Shown: positions 1 through 8,084 of the stretch, in pieces
How positions within the stretch are numbered: the first letter of the stretch is position 1
Layout: each line of letters opens with the position of its first letter
DNA from: an uncultured Chitinophagaceae bacterium
Lineage (GTDB): Bacteria; Bacteroidota; Bacteroidia; Chitinophagales; Chitinophagaceae
Assembly (NCBI GenBank): GCA_937858715.1
Contig: CALLZY010000099.1
Coordinates: 1-35,005 of the forward strand
Reading direction: 5' to 3'
DNA length: 35,005 nt
The notes under the pieces: generated by a model
Seen by the model: the letters and a program-made list of their open reading frames with translations, nothing else
Told to the model about the DNA's origin: nothing
Database searches by the model: none
Position numbers and translations under genes: made by a program

Positions 1-63
1 GCAAAGATAAATTTTTCGGAGGGGATATACATCAATAAGGTAAACCAGCAGGTTTATACTATT

Positions 64-158
64 GGAACACGGATTGTACAGAATCTACGGATGAATACGG
101 ATGATTTTCTGCTTCGCAGAAAATGACAGAAACCACATCTGTGGAAATCAGCGAAACC
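64..158. repeat. Intergenic ACGGAT-type imperfect palindrome
   Basis: Three copies of ACGGAT (69-74, 87-92, 97-102) lead into a perfect 9-bp hairpin (104-112 with 116-124, loop TTC). The right arm contains a second small hairpin, CCACA/TGTGG (133-144), and the degenerate inverse motif ATCTGTGGAAATC. The left half is loosely the reverse complement of the right half. Dispersed intergenic repeats built from ACACGGAT/ATCTGTG words are familiar to me from Bacteroidota genomes; that this is one is inference. It encodes nothing evident and lies directly upstream of the molybdoenzyme genes. Confidence 0.5.
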
Positions 159-226
159 GGCCATTGGTATAATTATTTTTTTCTGATGAGATGCTTGTGA
201 TAAATTTAGCAAGCAAATAATTACAC

Positions 227-832
227 ATGGACCAAAACAAAGACTGCAGCGGCCGCAGGGATTTTATTAAGAAAACAACGGCCCTGACTGCGTTAAGTAT
301 CGTACCGGCATCCTTGCTGAAAGCCGGAGAAAAAAATGAGGCCATTGCCACATTTATTGAGAAAGCCCCGCTGAAACTGGAAATTAACGGCAAGCCTTAC
401 AGCCTTACTGTTGACCCGAGGATGAGCCTCCTGGATATGCTGCGGGAACAGGTGGGACTTACTGGCACGAAGAAAGGATGCGACCAGGGACATTGCGGCT
501 CCTGCATTGTGCATGTAGATGGCAAACGGGTAAACTCCTGTCTTACATTAGCTACCGAAAACAACGGAGCTAAAATAACCACTATTGAAGGGCTGGCTGA
601 TGGCGATAACCTGCACCCGATGCAGGAAGCATTTATCAGGCATGATGCTTTTCAGTGCGGTTATTGTACGCCGGGGCAGATCATGTCGGCTGTGGCCTGT
701 GTAAAAGAAGGGAAAGCCAACAGCCCGGAGGAAATAAAAGAATATATGGGAAGCAATATCTGCCGTTGCGGTGCTTATCCCAACATAGTGGAAGCGATAC
801 TGGATGTAAAGAAAAGCGGGGCGAAAGTGTAG
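227..832 (+). CDS. Tat-exported (2Fe-2S)-binding subunit of xanthine-oxidase-family enzyme (PaoA/YagT-like)
   Basis: This is the electron-transfer subunit of a molybdenum hydroxylase. The N-terminus carries a twin-arginine motif (GRRDFIKK, residues 9-16) followed by a hydrophobic segment, so the complex probably folds in the cytoplasm and is exported to the periplasm. A plant-ferredoxin-type domain binds one [2Fe-2S] cluster through C85, C90, C93 and C105. A C-terminal four-helix domain binds the second through C144, C147 (CGYC) and C179, C181 (CRC). At 201 aa it matches the PaoA type with its Tat leader. The molybdopterin subunit follows 112 bp downstream. E. coli PaoABC has an FAD subunit between the two, and none is present here. 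A weak -7-like TAAATTTA lies at 201-208. The substrate is unknown; aldehydes or N-heterocycles are typical of the family. Confidence 0.93.
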   Translation: MDQNKDCSGRRDFIKKTTALTALSIVPASLLKAGEKNEAIATFIEKAPLKLEINGKPYSLTVDPRMSLLDMLREQVGLTGTKKGCDQGHCGSCIVHVDGKRVNSCLTLATENNGAKITTIEGLADGDNLHPMQEAFIRHDAFQCGYCTPGQIMSAVACVKEGKANSPEEIKEYMGSNICRCGAYPNIVEAILDVKKSGAKV

Positions 833-853
833 ATGCAAAAAAATGATGCACAA

Positions 854-883
854 CGAGCAGAACGATGAAGTGTGCGACGCAAC
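854..883 (+). repeat. 30-bp repeat element, copy 1
   Basis: This stretch matches 30243-30272 at 27 of 30 positions without gaps, in the same orientation. The last 18 bases are identical (TGAAGTGTGCGACGCAAC, 866-883 and 30255-30272). Here it sits in the 112-bp gap between the two molybdoenzyme subunit genes and would be on their shared transcript. No gene is evident in it; the only reading frame through it is about 17 codons (843-896). Two copies in 35 kb in unrelated contexts point to a genome-wide family. Confidence 0.7.
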
Positions 884-944
884 CAGGATGCCATGAAAAA
901 CTGCAGCTGGCTAAATAAAAAGAAAAACATTTCAAACAGCGATA

Positions 945-3170
945 ATGGACAACAATATAAAATCACCTGCCATTCAATTTGCCGATGATGACCGTGTGGA
1001 CGGTATTGCAAAAGTTACAGGCCGTGCCAAATACACAGCCGACCAGAGACCAGATAACATGGTGTATGGAGTGTTTGTAACCAGTACCATTGCGAAAGGT
1101 GCCATTAAAAATATGGTACTGCACAAGGCAAAGGATGCACCGGGTGTGATAGAGATTATACACTACCTGAACTGCCCGGAAGTTCCGGGGCATACTCCTT
1201 ATAAAAAAGATCCGGCCAAGAAGGGATATGAATGGAGGGGGCTGAAGATTTTCCAGAACAACTTAGTGCATCATTTTGGTCAGCCCATTGCGCTGGTGGT
1301 TGCTGATACCTGGGAACGGGCATTGCATGCCTCATCACTGGTGAAGGCGGAGTACATTACTGAAGCGTTTGAAACAGACTTTGACAAACTGCGTAAGGAT
1401 GAAAGCAAGCTGAAACCGATGGGCACTTATAAACGGGGTGAGGAAAATGCGTATAAGAAAGCTGATTTTTATGTGGAGGCAGAATATGATATTCCGATTG
1501 AAACACATAACCCGATTGAAATGCATGCCACCATTGCTGTGTGGGAAGGAGACAATAAACTGACGGTGTATGATAAATCGCAGGGGCCAAAGGGAACACA
1601 ATCGGAACTGGCCAGGAACTTTGGATTAGAAGAAAAAAATGTAAGGGTTATTACAGAATATGTGGGCGGTGCTTTTGGCAGCGGTTTGCGCAGCTGGCCG
1701 CATGTGCCTGCTGCCTGTATTGCAGCTAAGATGGTGAAGCGTCCTGTGAAAGTGGTGCTGAACCGGAGACAGATGTTCAGTATGGTGGGCTACCGTCCGC
1801 AATCGTGGCAGTGGATTGGTATTGGTGCCAATAAAGACGGCAAACTGGCGGGCATTACCCATCATGCCATCAGCAATTCATCAAGGCTTGAGGATTTCAG
1901 GGAAGGCATCGTGAATGCTTCGCAATACCTGTATGAGTGCCCGAATGTGAACACATCGTATAAAATTCTTCCGCTTGATATTAATACACCCACCTGGATG
2001 CGGGGACCCGGCGAAGCCAGCGGTGCTTTTGCATTAGAATGTGCATTAGATGAACTGGCTTATAAAATGAATATGGACCCGGTGGAGTTGCGCATCCGGA
2101 ATTATGCCACTGTTCACCCGGTAAGAAAACTGCCCTGGTCGAGCAAGTACCTGAAGGAATGTTATGAAACGGGTATAGAAAAAGTGGGCTGGAAAAACAG
2201 GCCTGCTGTTCCCGGCAGTTTGAAAGAAAATGGAATGCTGGTGGGTTATGGCATGGGCGGCGGTGTGTTTGGCGCAGGCCGTGGTAATGCTGCAGTAAAA
2301 GCCATTCTTTCTCAAGACGGTAAGTTAGTACTGCAAAGTGCTGTAAGCGATATGGGGCCGGGCACTGCCACCACGATGACCAAGATTGCTGCAGAAACCA
2401 TGCAGATGCCGCAACAGAAAATTACGTTCATGCTGGGCGATACAGATTTTCCTCCGGGGCCCACGCAGGGCGGCTCCACCACCACTTCCACACTGGGCGG
2501 CGGCGTAAGCCTTGTATGTGAAGAACTGAAAAAGCATTTGAAGGAACTGGCCATTGCCCATGCTGACAGTTTTAAGAATATGAAAGCCGATGAGCTTGAT
2601 GTGAAGAATGAAAAGGTAGTTGCAAAGGCTGATGCAGCTGTAACAATCTCCTTAACAGAGTTACTGCAAAAAGCAGGCAAGCAGCAGTTGGAGATTGTAA
2701 AAGAATCCGGCGGGCCGGCTGAAGCCTCGAAATATGCGATGAACTCTTTCAGTGCACACTTTGTAAAAGTGCTGGTGAACCCGCAGACCGGTGAAATTAA
2801 ATTCGGTAAGGTGGTGGTGACCGGTGACGGTGGCCGCATTGTAAGTGAGAAAACTGCCCGCAGCCAGATGCTGGGCGGCGCTGTGATGGGCATTGGCATG
2901 GCACTAACAGAAGAAGCACTGATAGACCATAAGACAGGCAACTACCTGAACAATAACCTGGGCGATTACCATGTGCCGCTGCATACTGATGTGCCGGAAA
3001 TTGAATCGTGGTTTCCCAATAAGCCAGACTTTATTATCAACCCGATGGGCTCAAAAGGCATTGGAGAGATTTCACTGATTGGTTTTGCCTCGGCAGTAGC
3101 CAACGCTGTGTATAATGCAACAGGGAAAAGAATAAGGAGATTGCCGATTAAGCCGGAGATAGTGGTGTGA
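945..3170 (+). CDS. Xanthine dehydrogenase family molybdopterin-binding subunit (PaoC-like)
   Basis: This is the large catalytic subunit that binds the molybdenum cofactor and hydroxylates aldehyde or heteroaromatic substrates. At 741 aa it has the usual length for separate Mo subunits. The N-terminal part (about residues 10-125) matches the aldehyde oxidase/xanthine dehydrogenase a/b hammerhead domain. The cofactor domains carry the family motifs GGAFGSG, WMRGPGEASG, a Ser/Thr-rich QGGSTTTSTLGGG loop, and near the C-terminus GSKGIGE, whose Glu is the catalytic base in this family. It has no signal peptide, as expected for a subunit exported by hitch-hiking on the Tat-tagged partner at 227-832. 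Only 10 bp separate its stop from the convergent gene, and no terminator is visible. No FAD subunit follows. Confidence 0.93.
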   Translation: MDNNIKSPAIQFADDDRVDGIAKVTGRAKYTADQRPDNMVYGVFVTSTIAKGAIKNMVLHKAKDAPGVIEIIHYLNCPEVPGHTPYKKDPAKKGYEWRGLKIFQNNLVHHFGQPIALVVADTWERALHASSLVKAEYITEAFETDFDKLRKDESKLKPMGTYKRGEENAYKKADFYVEAEYDIPIETHNPIEMHATIAVWEGDNKLTVYDKSQGPKGTQSELARNFGLEEKNVRVITEYVGGAFGSGLRSWPHVPAACIAAKMVKRPVKVVLNRRQMFSMVGYRPQSWQWIGIGANKDGKLAGITHHAISNSSRLEDFREGIVNASQYLYECPNVNTSYKILPLDINTPTWMRGPGEASGAFALECALDELAYKMNMDPVELRIRNYATVHPVRKLPWSSKYLKECYETGIEKVGWKNRPAVPGSLKENGMLVGYGMGGGVFGAGRGNAAVKAILSQDGKLVLQSAVSDMGPGTATTMTKIAAETMQMPQQKITFMLGDTDFPPGPTQGGSTTTSTLGGGVSLVCEELKKHLKELAIAHADSFKNMKADELDVKNEKVVAKADAAVTISLTELLQKAGKQQLEIVKESGGPAEASKYAMNSFSAHFVKVLVNPQTGEIKFGKVVVTGDGGRIVSEKTARSQMLGGAVMGIGMALTEEALIDHKTGNYLNNNLGDYHVPLHTDVPEIESWFPNKPDFIINPMGSKGIGEISLIGFASAVANAVYNATGKRIRRLPIKPEIVV

Positions 3171-3180
3171 GGGGGAAGAC

Positions 3181-3801
3181 CTATTCCTTTCTGAAAATTT
3201 TTTTGCAATAGTTTGGCTCGACAATAGGCAGGGAATAGTACATTATTTCATAGGCTATTGTCCTGAAGCCATCTTCTTCATTTATCCTTTCGAGAATGGG
3301 GCCAGGCAGGTTTGTCATCATGTAAGGGCCGTACCCTCCTTTCAACTCGGTTGTGAACCAAATAGTTTGCTTCTTTTTCCTGATTTCGCCGGTTGCCTTT
3401 GTACACTCTAACCCCATTATCACTTTTTTCTCACCGGTTATCGTCCATGTTCCGGTGTCATTTACTCTTTCAATTAACCGCCATTGCTTTGGCTTGTCAT
3501 ACAGGCCTTCCTGAAAAAGGTTAGCGTTATTCTTACGATTGAAAAAATCCCATTTTGCCCACCATCCACTACCCAGAGGAACCGGCATCTTTACTTTGGA
3601 TTTTGAATTTTCACCTGTATAAGTACAATAAGCAAACGTATCCTGCACAAAAAGTTTAAAAGGACGAAATGGCCGCTGGGGTTCCAGGCTGTCATCAGCA
3701 TAAAAAGAACTCCGGTATGTAATTGTATAATTGTTCTGGGCAGCAAGAACAAATCCCTGAAACAGAAATACAACTATCATTAAAGTCCTTATGCACTTCA
3801 T
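3181..3801 (-). CDS. GLPGLI-family-like secreted protein
   Basis: This 206-aa protein has an N-terminal signal peptide ending near residue 21 (VLAAQ). The body has the pattern of the Bacteroidota GLPGLI family: a segment reading W-x-I-x-G-E-K-K-V-I-M-G-L-E-C-x-K-A near residues 119-136, then IWFTTEL, then the signature-like LPGPIL at 165-170 where the family name motif GLPGLI would stand. The family is probably periplasmic or surface-exposed and its function is unknown. The start overlaps the stop of the phosphoglucosamine mutase gene by 4 bp (ATGA), so the two are probably co-translated. The degenerate motif makes this a divergent member; family assignment is good, function is unknown. Confidence 0.82.
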   Translation of the reverse strand: MKCIRTLMIVVFLFQGFVLAAQNNYTITYRSSFYADDSLEPQRPFRPFKLFVQDTFAYCTYTGENSKSKVKMPVPLGSGWWAKWDFFNRKNNANLFQEGLYDKPKQWRLIERVNDTGTWTITGEKKVIMGLECTKATGEIRKKKQTIWFTTELKGGYGPYMMTNLPGPILERINEEDGFRTIAYEIMYYSLPIVEPNYCKKIFRKE

Positions 3802-5180
3802 ACACTAAACTCCTTTATATCCCGCATTATCTGCATGGCGATATTATTGGCCTTGGTTTCAAAGTCACTTTCGGCATAGATGCGGATGATAGGCTCGGTG
3901 TTGGAAGTACGCAAGTGCACCCAGTCGCTGTCGAACTCAATCTTCAACCCGTCTTCGGTATTGATGGGGTTCTTTTCGTATTTCTTTTTAATCTTTTCAA
4001 AGATGGCTTTTACATCAATACCCTTCTCCAGTTCAATCTTGTTTTTTGAAATGATGTAATCAGGATAAGTGCCACGGAGTGCAGAGATGCTTTTGCCAGT
4101 TGCGGCCAAGTGGCTTAAGAACAGACCAATGCCAATCAGCGCATCACGGCCATAATGAAAATCGGGAACAATAATGCCGCCATTGCCCTCACCTCCTATC
4201 ACAGCATTGACATCCTTCATTTTCTTCACCACATTCACTTCGCCAACGGCAGAAGGGAAATACTGCCCGCCATGTTTCAGTGTTACTTCCTTCAGCGAAC
4301 GGGTGCTGCTCATATTACTTACCGTGTTTCCCGGTTTTTTGCCTAATATATAATCAGCGACAGCCACCAAAGTGTATTCTTCGCCAAACAGGGTTCCGTC
4401 TTCGTTTACAAAACAAAGCCTGTCCACATCTGGGTCAACGGCAATGCCAAGGTCTGCTTTTTGTTTCACCACTTCGCTGCACAGTTCTGCGAGGTGTTCT
4501 GGTAAGGGCTCAGGGTTATGGGCAAACTTTCCGGTTACTTCAGCATTCAGCACAATAACATTATCAACACCCAATGCGTTCAATAATGCCGGAACAAAAA
4601 CAGCACCGGTTGAATTGATGGCATCCACCACCACTTTGTACTTTCTTTTTTTGATGGCATTAATATCCACCAGCGGATAACTTAATATCGCATCAATATG
4701 TTTCTGCAAATAGGTTTCATCGGTTGTGACAGTTCCCAGTTTATCAACGGAAGCAAACGAGAACTCCTCCTTGGCTGCCAGTTCCAGCACTTTGGCACCA
4801 ATTTCAGCAGATATAAACTCGCCTTCGTTGTTCAGCAGTTTGAGTGCATTCCATTCTTTGGGGTTATGGCTTGCAGTAAGGATGATGCCGCCATCCGCTT
4901 TTTCCATGGTAACAGCCACTTCCACAGTAGGTGTGGTGGAGGCACCCAGGTCAACCACATCAATACCCAGGGCCACTAACGTATTTACAACTAAGCTTTG
5001 CACCATCGGGCCGCTGATGCGCCCATCCCGCCCAATAACAATTTTTACCTTTGATTTGCCATCGGCAATAATTGTTCCGTAAGCAGCAGTGAATTTCACA
5101 ATATCCACAGGAGTAAGATTATCACCGGGTTTACCGCCAATCGTACCACGAATTCCAGAAATACTTTTTATTAATGACAC
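3798..5180 (-). CDS. glmM: Phosphoglucosamine mutase (alpha-D-phosphohexomutase superfamily)
   Basis: It interconverts glucosamine-6-phosphate and glucosamine-1-phosphate on the route to UDP-GlcNAc and peptidoglycan/LPS. All four superfamily landmarks are present in 460 aa: phosphoserine loop TASHNP with S104, Mg-binding DPDVDR (249-254), sugar-binding GEGNGG (330-335) and the C-terminal phosphate loop RTSNTEP (424-430). The closely related phosphomannomutase/phosphoglucomutase (ManB type) is the main alternative, and only the superfamily is certain from motifs. The start is GTG at 5178-5180. A TATTTTTG box lies at 5203-5210, and a 7-bp hairpin CAGTTCA/TGAACTG (5180-5186 with 5196-5202) lies between them. 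The GLPGLI-like gene overlaps its 3' end. Confidence 0.88.
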   Translation of the reverse strand: MSLIKSISGIRGTIGGKPGDNLTPVDIVKFTAAYGTIIADGKSKVKIVIGRDGRISGPMVQSLVVNTLVALGIDVVDLGASTTPTVEVAVTMEKADGGIILTASHNPKEWNALKLLNNEGEFISAEIGAKVLELAAKEEFSFASVDKLGTVTTDETYLQKHIDAILSYPLVDINAIKKRKYKVVVDAINSTGAVFVPALLNALGVDNVIVLNAEVTGKFAHNPEPLPEHLAELCSEVVKQKADLGIAVDPDVDRLCFVNEDGTLFGEEYTLVAVADYILGKKPGNTVSNMSSTRSLKEVTLKHGGQYFPSAVGEVNVVKKMKDVNAVIGGEGNGGIIVPDFHYGRDALIGIGLFLSHLAATGKSISALRGTYPDYIISKNKIELEKGIDVKAIFEKIKKKYEKNPINTEDGLKIEFDSDWVHLRTSNTEPIIRIYAESDFETKANNIAMQIMRDIKEFSV

Positions 5181-5202
5181 AGTTCAGATTTTTTTTGAAC
5201 TG

Positions 5203-5210
5203 CAAAAATA
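5203..5210 (-). promoter_or_regulatory. -7 box TATTTTTG upstream of glmM
   Basis: Read on the minus strand this is TATTTTTG, an exact match to the Bacteroidota -7 consensus TAnnTTTG. It ends 22 bp before the GTG start of the phosphoglucosamine mutase gene. I see no convincing -33 TTTG at the normal spacing. Confidence 0.5.
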
Positions 5211-5263
5211 CAACAGGATTCTTTTTATCGCCTCCTTTGTTGTTCACACAAACTGACAGGCTT

Positions 5264-5271
5264 TATCTTTG
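5264..5271 (+). promoter_or_regulatory. -7 box TATCTTTG upstream of methyltransferase
   Basis: TATCTTTG is an exact TAnnTTTG match, with a possible -33 TTG at 5240-5242 (21-bp spacer). The ATG at 5276 follows only 4 bp after the box, so the predicted transcription start falls at about the start codon and the mRNA may be leaderless. This placement also argues against the upstream in-frame ATG at 5174. Confidence 0.55.
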
Positions 5272-5275
5272 CTTC

Positions 5276-6013
5276 ATGGTATTACAATCATGGTATAATG
5301 ACTGGTTTGGTTCACCTTTCTATCACAAACTCTATTTCGACAGAAATGATGAAGAAGCTTCTGCATTCATTCACAAGCTTATCCAGCACCTTCAGCCTGA
5401 ACCGGGCAGCAGGATGCTTGATGTGGCCTGCGGCAAAGGACGGCACAGCAAAACACTGGCTTCACATGGTTTTTCAGTAACCGGTATTGATATTTCTACC
5501 AACTGCATAGAAAATGCGAAAGGTTTTGAAAATGAAAACCTTGATTTCTATGTACATGATATGAGGCTTCCTTTTTGGGGCAACTATTTCGATTATGCTT
5601 TTAACTTTTTTACCAGTTTTGGTTACTTCAAAACCAGAAGGGAACATGATAATGCCATACGAACCATTGCCAGCAGCCTGAAAGCCGGTGGCACATTTGT
5701 TATTGACTACCTGAATGTGCATTACGTGGAAGACCGGCTGGTACATAACGAGGTAAAAGAAATATCAGGTACCACCTACACGATACACCGCTGGGATGAC
5801 GAAACCCATTTTTATAAAAAGATAATTGTCACCGATGCTGCGCTGAACAAACCAATTGAGTACACTGAAAGAGTGGCGAAGTTTTCTTACAGCGATTTTA
5901 CCGATATGCTCAGTTACCATGGCTTGCAAGTGCAGGAGGTCTTTGGCGACTATCAGTTAACCCCCTATCACATAAGGAATACGCCACGGCTGATACTGAT
6001 TGCCAGAAAGTAA
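5276..6013 (+). CDS. Class I SAM-dependent methyltransferase
   Basis: This 245-aa Rossmann-fold methyltransferase has motif I LDVACGKGRHS (48-58) and the acidic residue ending strand 2 in GIDIS (D72). A region around YVHDMRLPF and the post-motif segment LKAGGTFVIDYLNVHY are typical of the Methyltransf_25/11 type. The start at 5276 was preferred to an in-frame ATG at 5174, because the extra 34 residues would run through the promoter and glmM leader and look non-coding. Conserved sequence begins at once with SWYNDWF, a common N-terminus of small Bacteroidota methyltransferases. Substrate is unknown. It is divergent from glmM and convergent with the phosphotransferase pair. Confidence 0.85.
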   Translation: MVLQSWYNDWFGSPFYHKLYFDRNDEEASAFIHKLIQHLQPEPGSRMLDVACGKGRHSKTLASHGFSVTGIDISTNCIENAKGFENENLDFYVHDMRLPFWGNYFDYAFNFFTSFGYFKTRREHDNAIRTIASSLKAGGTFVIDYLNVHYVEDRLVHNEVKEISGTTYTIHRWDDETHFYKKIIVTDAALNKPIEYTERVAKFSYSDFTDMLSYHGLQVQEVFGDYQLTPYHIRNTPRLILIARK

Positions 6014-6028
6014 TTGGTATAACCGGAG

Positions 6029-8008
6029 TTATTCTTTGTCGTTCTTCATCAGCATATATTTTGCTGTTTCGTAGAAGGCTGAAGTAAATACTGAAAGTTT
6101 TTTCAATACAGAATCCTGATGAGCCTGTGGAAGCAGCGCAGCATCAGCATGCATCGGGTTCACTTGTTCTTCATTTGAGTAGAGATTCCTTGTAAACAAG
6201 AAATCATCGGTTACCATACCAATCAAATCGGATGTATTGGTAATAAATGCAAAACTGTTCTTCTTTGAAGGATCGAGCAGGTCACGGCCCAGTGTTGTAT
6301 TTACATACGACTGGTGCAGCATACCGGCAACGGTGGGCATAATGTCGATTTGTGAAACCACTTCGTTGCGGCGTTGTGGTGTTAGTAAATAAGGAGCATA
6401 GAAAAGTAAGGGAACATGTTCGTCAGTAAGCCTGTGGGATGTCCATACCGGCGGGTAAATATTGTCAGCGTTGCCAGCCAGACCATGATCGCCTACAAAA
6501 ACGAAAATGGTGTTCTGGAAGTATTTCTCTTTTCGGGCTGCTTCAATAAACTGCTGAAAGCAATAATCTGAATAGCGAAAACAGTTGTACTCATCCAGCG
6601 ATTCAAAACCGTATTTCTTAATATCTTCATCCGGCACAGTTTTTCTTACAAAATCCGTATCTGTCACAGGTATTGTTTTATTGTATGGCCTGTGGTTGCC
6701 TGATGTCTGGATGTAAGCGAAGAAAGGTTTGTCTTTCGACTTGAATACATCGTTGGCTTCCAAGAACAATTCCTTATCGCTGATGCCCCATACGTTAACC
6801 TCGGGTATGCCTTTACGCTGGCCGGTGTGCATCTGCAGGTTATTGATATTATTCAGTACTCCTTCAAAATTTCCGAACTCGGGATCACCACCCAGGAAGT
6901 AATGTTTTTCGTATTCGGTAAGGTTATCAATAATGGTGTGCTGTTTTACTGCATCGGGGTTGCGACTTGAGAACTTAAACAGTTGTGCATCCGGAATACC
7001 TGAAATAATGGCAAATAATGCACGGGCCGTTGAAAAGTGCGGCGCAAAACAGCGATCGAAGAATATGCCGTTTTTACAAAGTGAATCAAAATAAGGGGTT
7101 GCATTCAGCGGATTGCCGCTCATCGAACTTTTGTACATACTGAACGATTCGCATTGCACCAGCACAATATTAGGTTTGCTTTCTAATGAGCTGCTTCGGG
7201 GCCCGACTTCTCTTCTGTAAGAAAAACTGTTTTTATCAGGCAACTGCAACCATTCAGCAACAATTGGAAATGCTTCTCTGGCTTTTGCTTCATTAAAATC
7301 AGGTTTCCGCAAACGTAAGGTTGCAAAAAAATTCTGCATAGGATTAATGGCCAGATATGATTTAAAACTGTTTCCAAGACGGAAACTGTCATTTCGTTTT
7401 AACGAATGGTGGGTGACACTCCCCCAGATAAAAAAACCAAGAACCAAAGCAGCAATAATAAAATACTTTCTTTTGTACGGGATTCCTTTCCCATCAGTCT
7501 GATGCACCACCTGCCAGTGGCTGCGGTGATACATCAACCGGAAAAAAAGAACGGCGACTATCAAACCCAGTATCATCCACACCATCGGATATGTCTGAAA
7601 CATCATTTTCAGCGACACTTTCGGGTCTTCCACAAAATTCATTGCCCCCGCATCCAACGGCGTCCTGTTATAAGAAAAACTGCCGAAGCCTGCTGCAAAA
7701 AAGAAGAAAATAATAAATGTAATGATGGCAAGATACCATGTCCACCATTTCTTATTCCTGTTCGAAAAGAAGGGTGACAGCCGGGGAATATGACTAACCA
7801 GAATGACAGGTGATAATATTAGAGCAATCCATCTTGCATCGTAGCGAAGTCCCAGAAAAAAAGAAGGCATTACATCCCAAAGAGACAAACCTTTTGGCCG
7901 GAAAGCAATGAAGGTGGCCAGTCTGAATAATGTAAATATGAGCAGGAAGATGATAAAGAGATTTATCACCCATAATATTGTTTTTGGAATTTTAAGCTTC
8001 AAAAACAT
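6029..8008 (-). CDS. LTA synthase family membrane phosphotransferase/sulfatase-fold protein, paralogue 1
   Basis: This 659-aa integral membrane protein has about five N-terminal transmembrane segments (residues 10-35, 58-75, 90-112, 140-160, 183-200). They are followed by a large extracytoplasmic alkaline-phosphatase-superfamily domain. Landmarks equivalent to LtaS metal and nucleophile residues are visible: E287 in QCESFS, T328 in FSTARA, H439 in SGNHRPY, and D507-H508 in GDHG. The sulfatase CxPxR formylglycine motif is absent, so it is a Thr-nucleophile phosphotransferase/hydrolase and not a sulfatase. Gram-negatives make no lipoteichoic acid, so the likely role is adding or removing phospho-head-groups on periplasmic glycans or lipids; this is inference. 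It lies 76 bp downstream of its paralogue and was probably formed by tandem duplication. Confidence 0.88.
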   Translation of the reverse strand: MFLKLKIPKTILWVINLFIIFLLIFTLFRLATFIAFRPKGLSLWDVMPSFFLGLRYDARWIALILSPVILVSHIPRLSPFFSNRNKKWWTWYLAIITFIIFFFFAAGFGSFSYNRTPLDAGAMNFVEDPKVSLKMMFQTYPMVWMILGLIVAVLFFRLMYHRSHWQVVHQTDGKGIPYKRKYFIIAALVLGFFIWGSVTHHSLKRNDSFRLGNSFKSYLAINPMQNFFATLRLRKPDFNEAKAREAFPIVAEWLQLPDKNSFSYRREVGPRSSSLESKPNIVLVQCESFSMYKSSMSGNPLNATPYFDSLCKNGIFFDRCFAPHFSTARALFAIISGIPDAQLFKFSSRNPDAVKQHTIIDNLTEYEKHYFLGGDPEFGNFEGVLNNINNLQMHTGQRKGIPEVNVWGISDKELFLEANDVFKSKDKPFFAYIQTSGNHRPYNKTIPVTDTDFVRKTVPDEDIKKYGFESLDEYNCFRYSDYCFQQFIEAARKEKYFQNTIFVFVGDHGLAGNADNIYPPVWTSHRLTDEHVPLLFYAPYLLTPQRRNEVVSQIDIMPTVAGMLHQSYVNTTLGRDLLDPSKKNSFAFITNTSDLIGMVTDDFLFTRNLYSNEEQVNPMHADAALLPQAHQDSVLKKLSVFTSAFYETAKYMLMKNDKE

Positions 8009-8084
8009 CTGCTTTATAAATTGATTCTTCGTTTAATGGTTTACAAAGGGATAAAGTTAACTGCGTTTCAGCAATTTTTAGTTA

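Noticed and set aside
2312-2941. Long antisense open frame (209 codons) inside the molybdopterin subunit gene
   Set aside because: It is a Ser/Pro/Cys-rich shadow of a well-supported gene on the other strand, with no recognisable motif.
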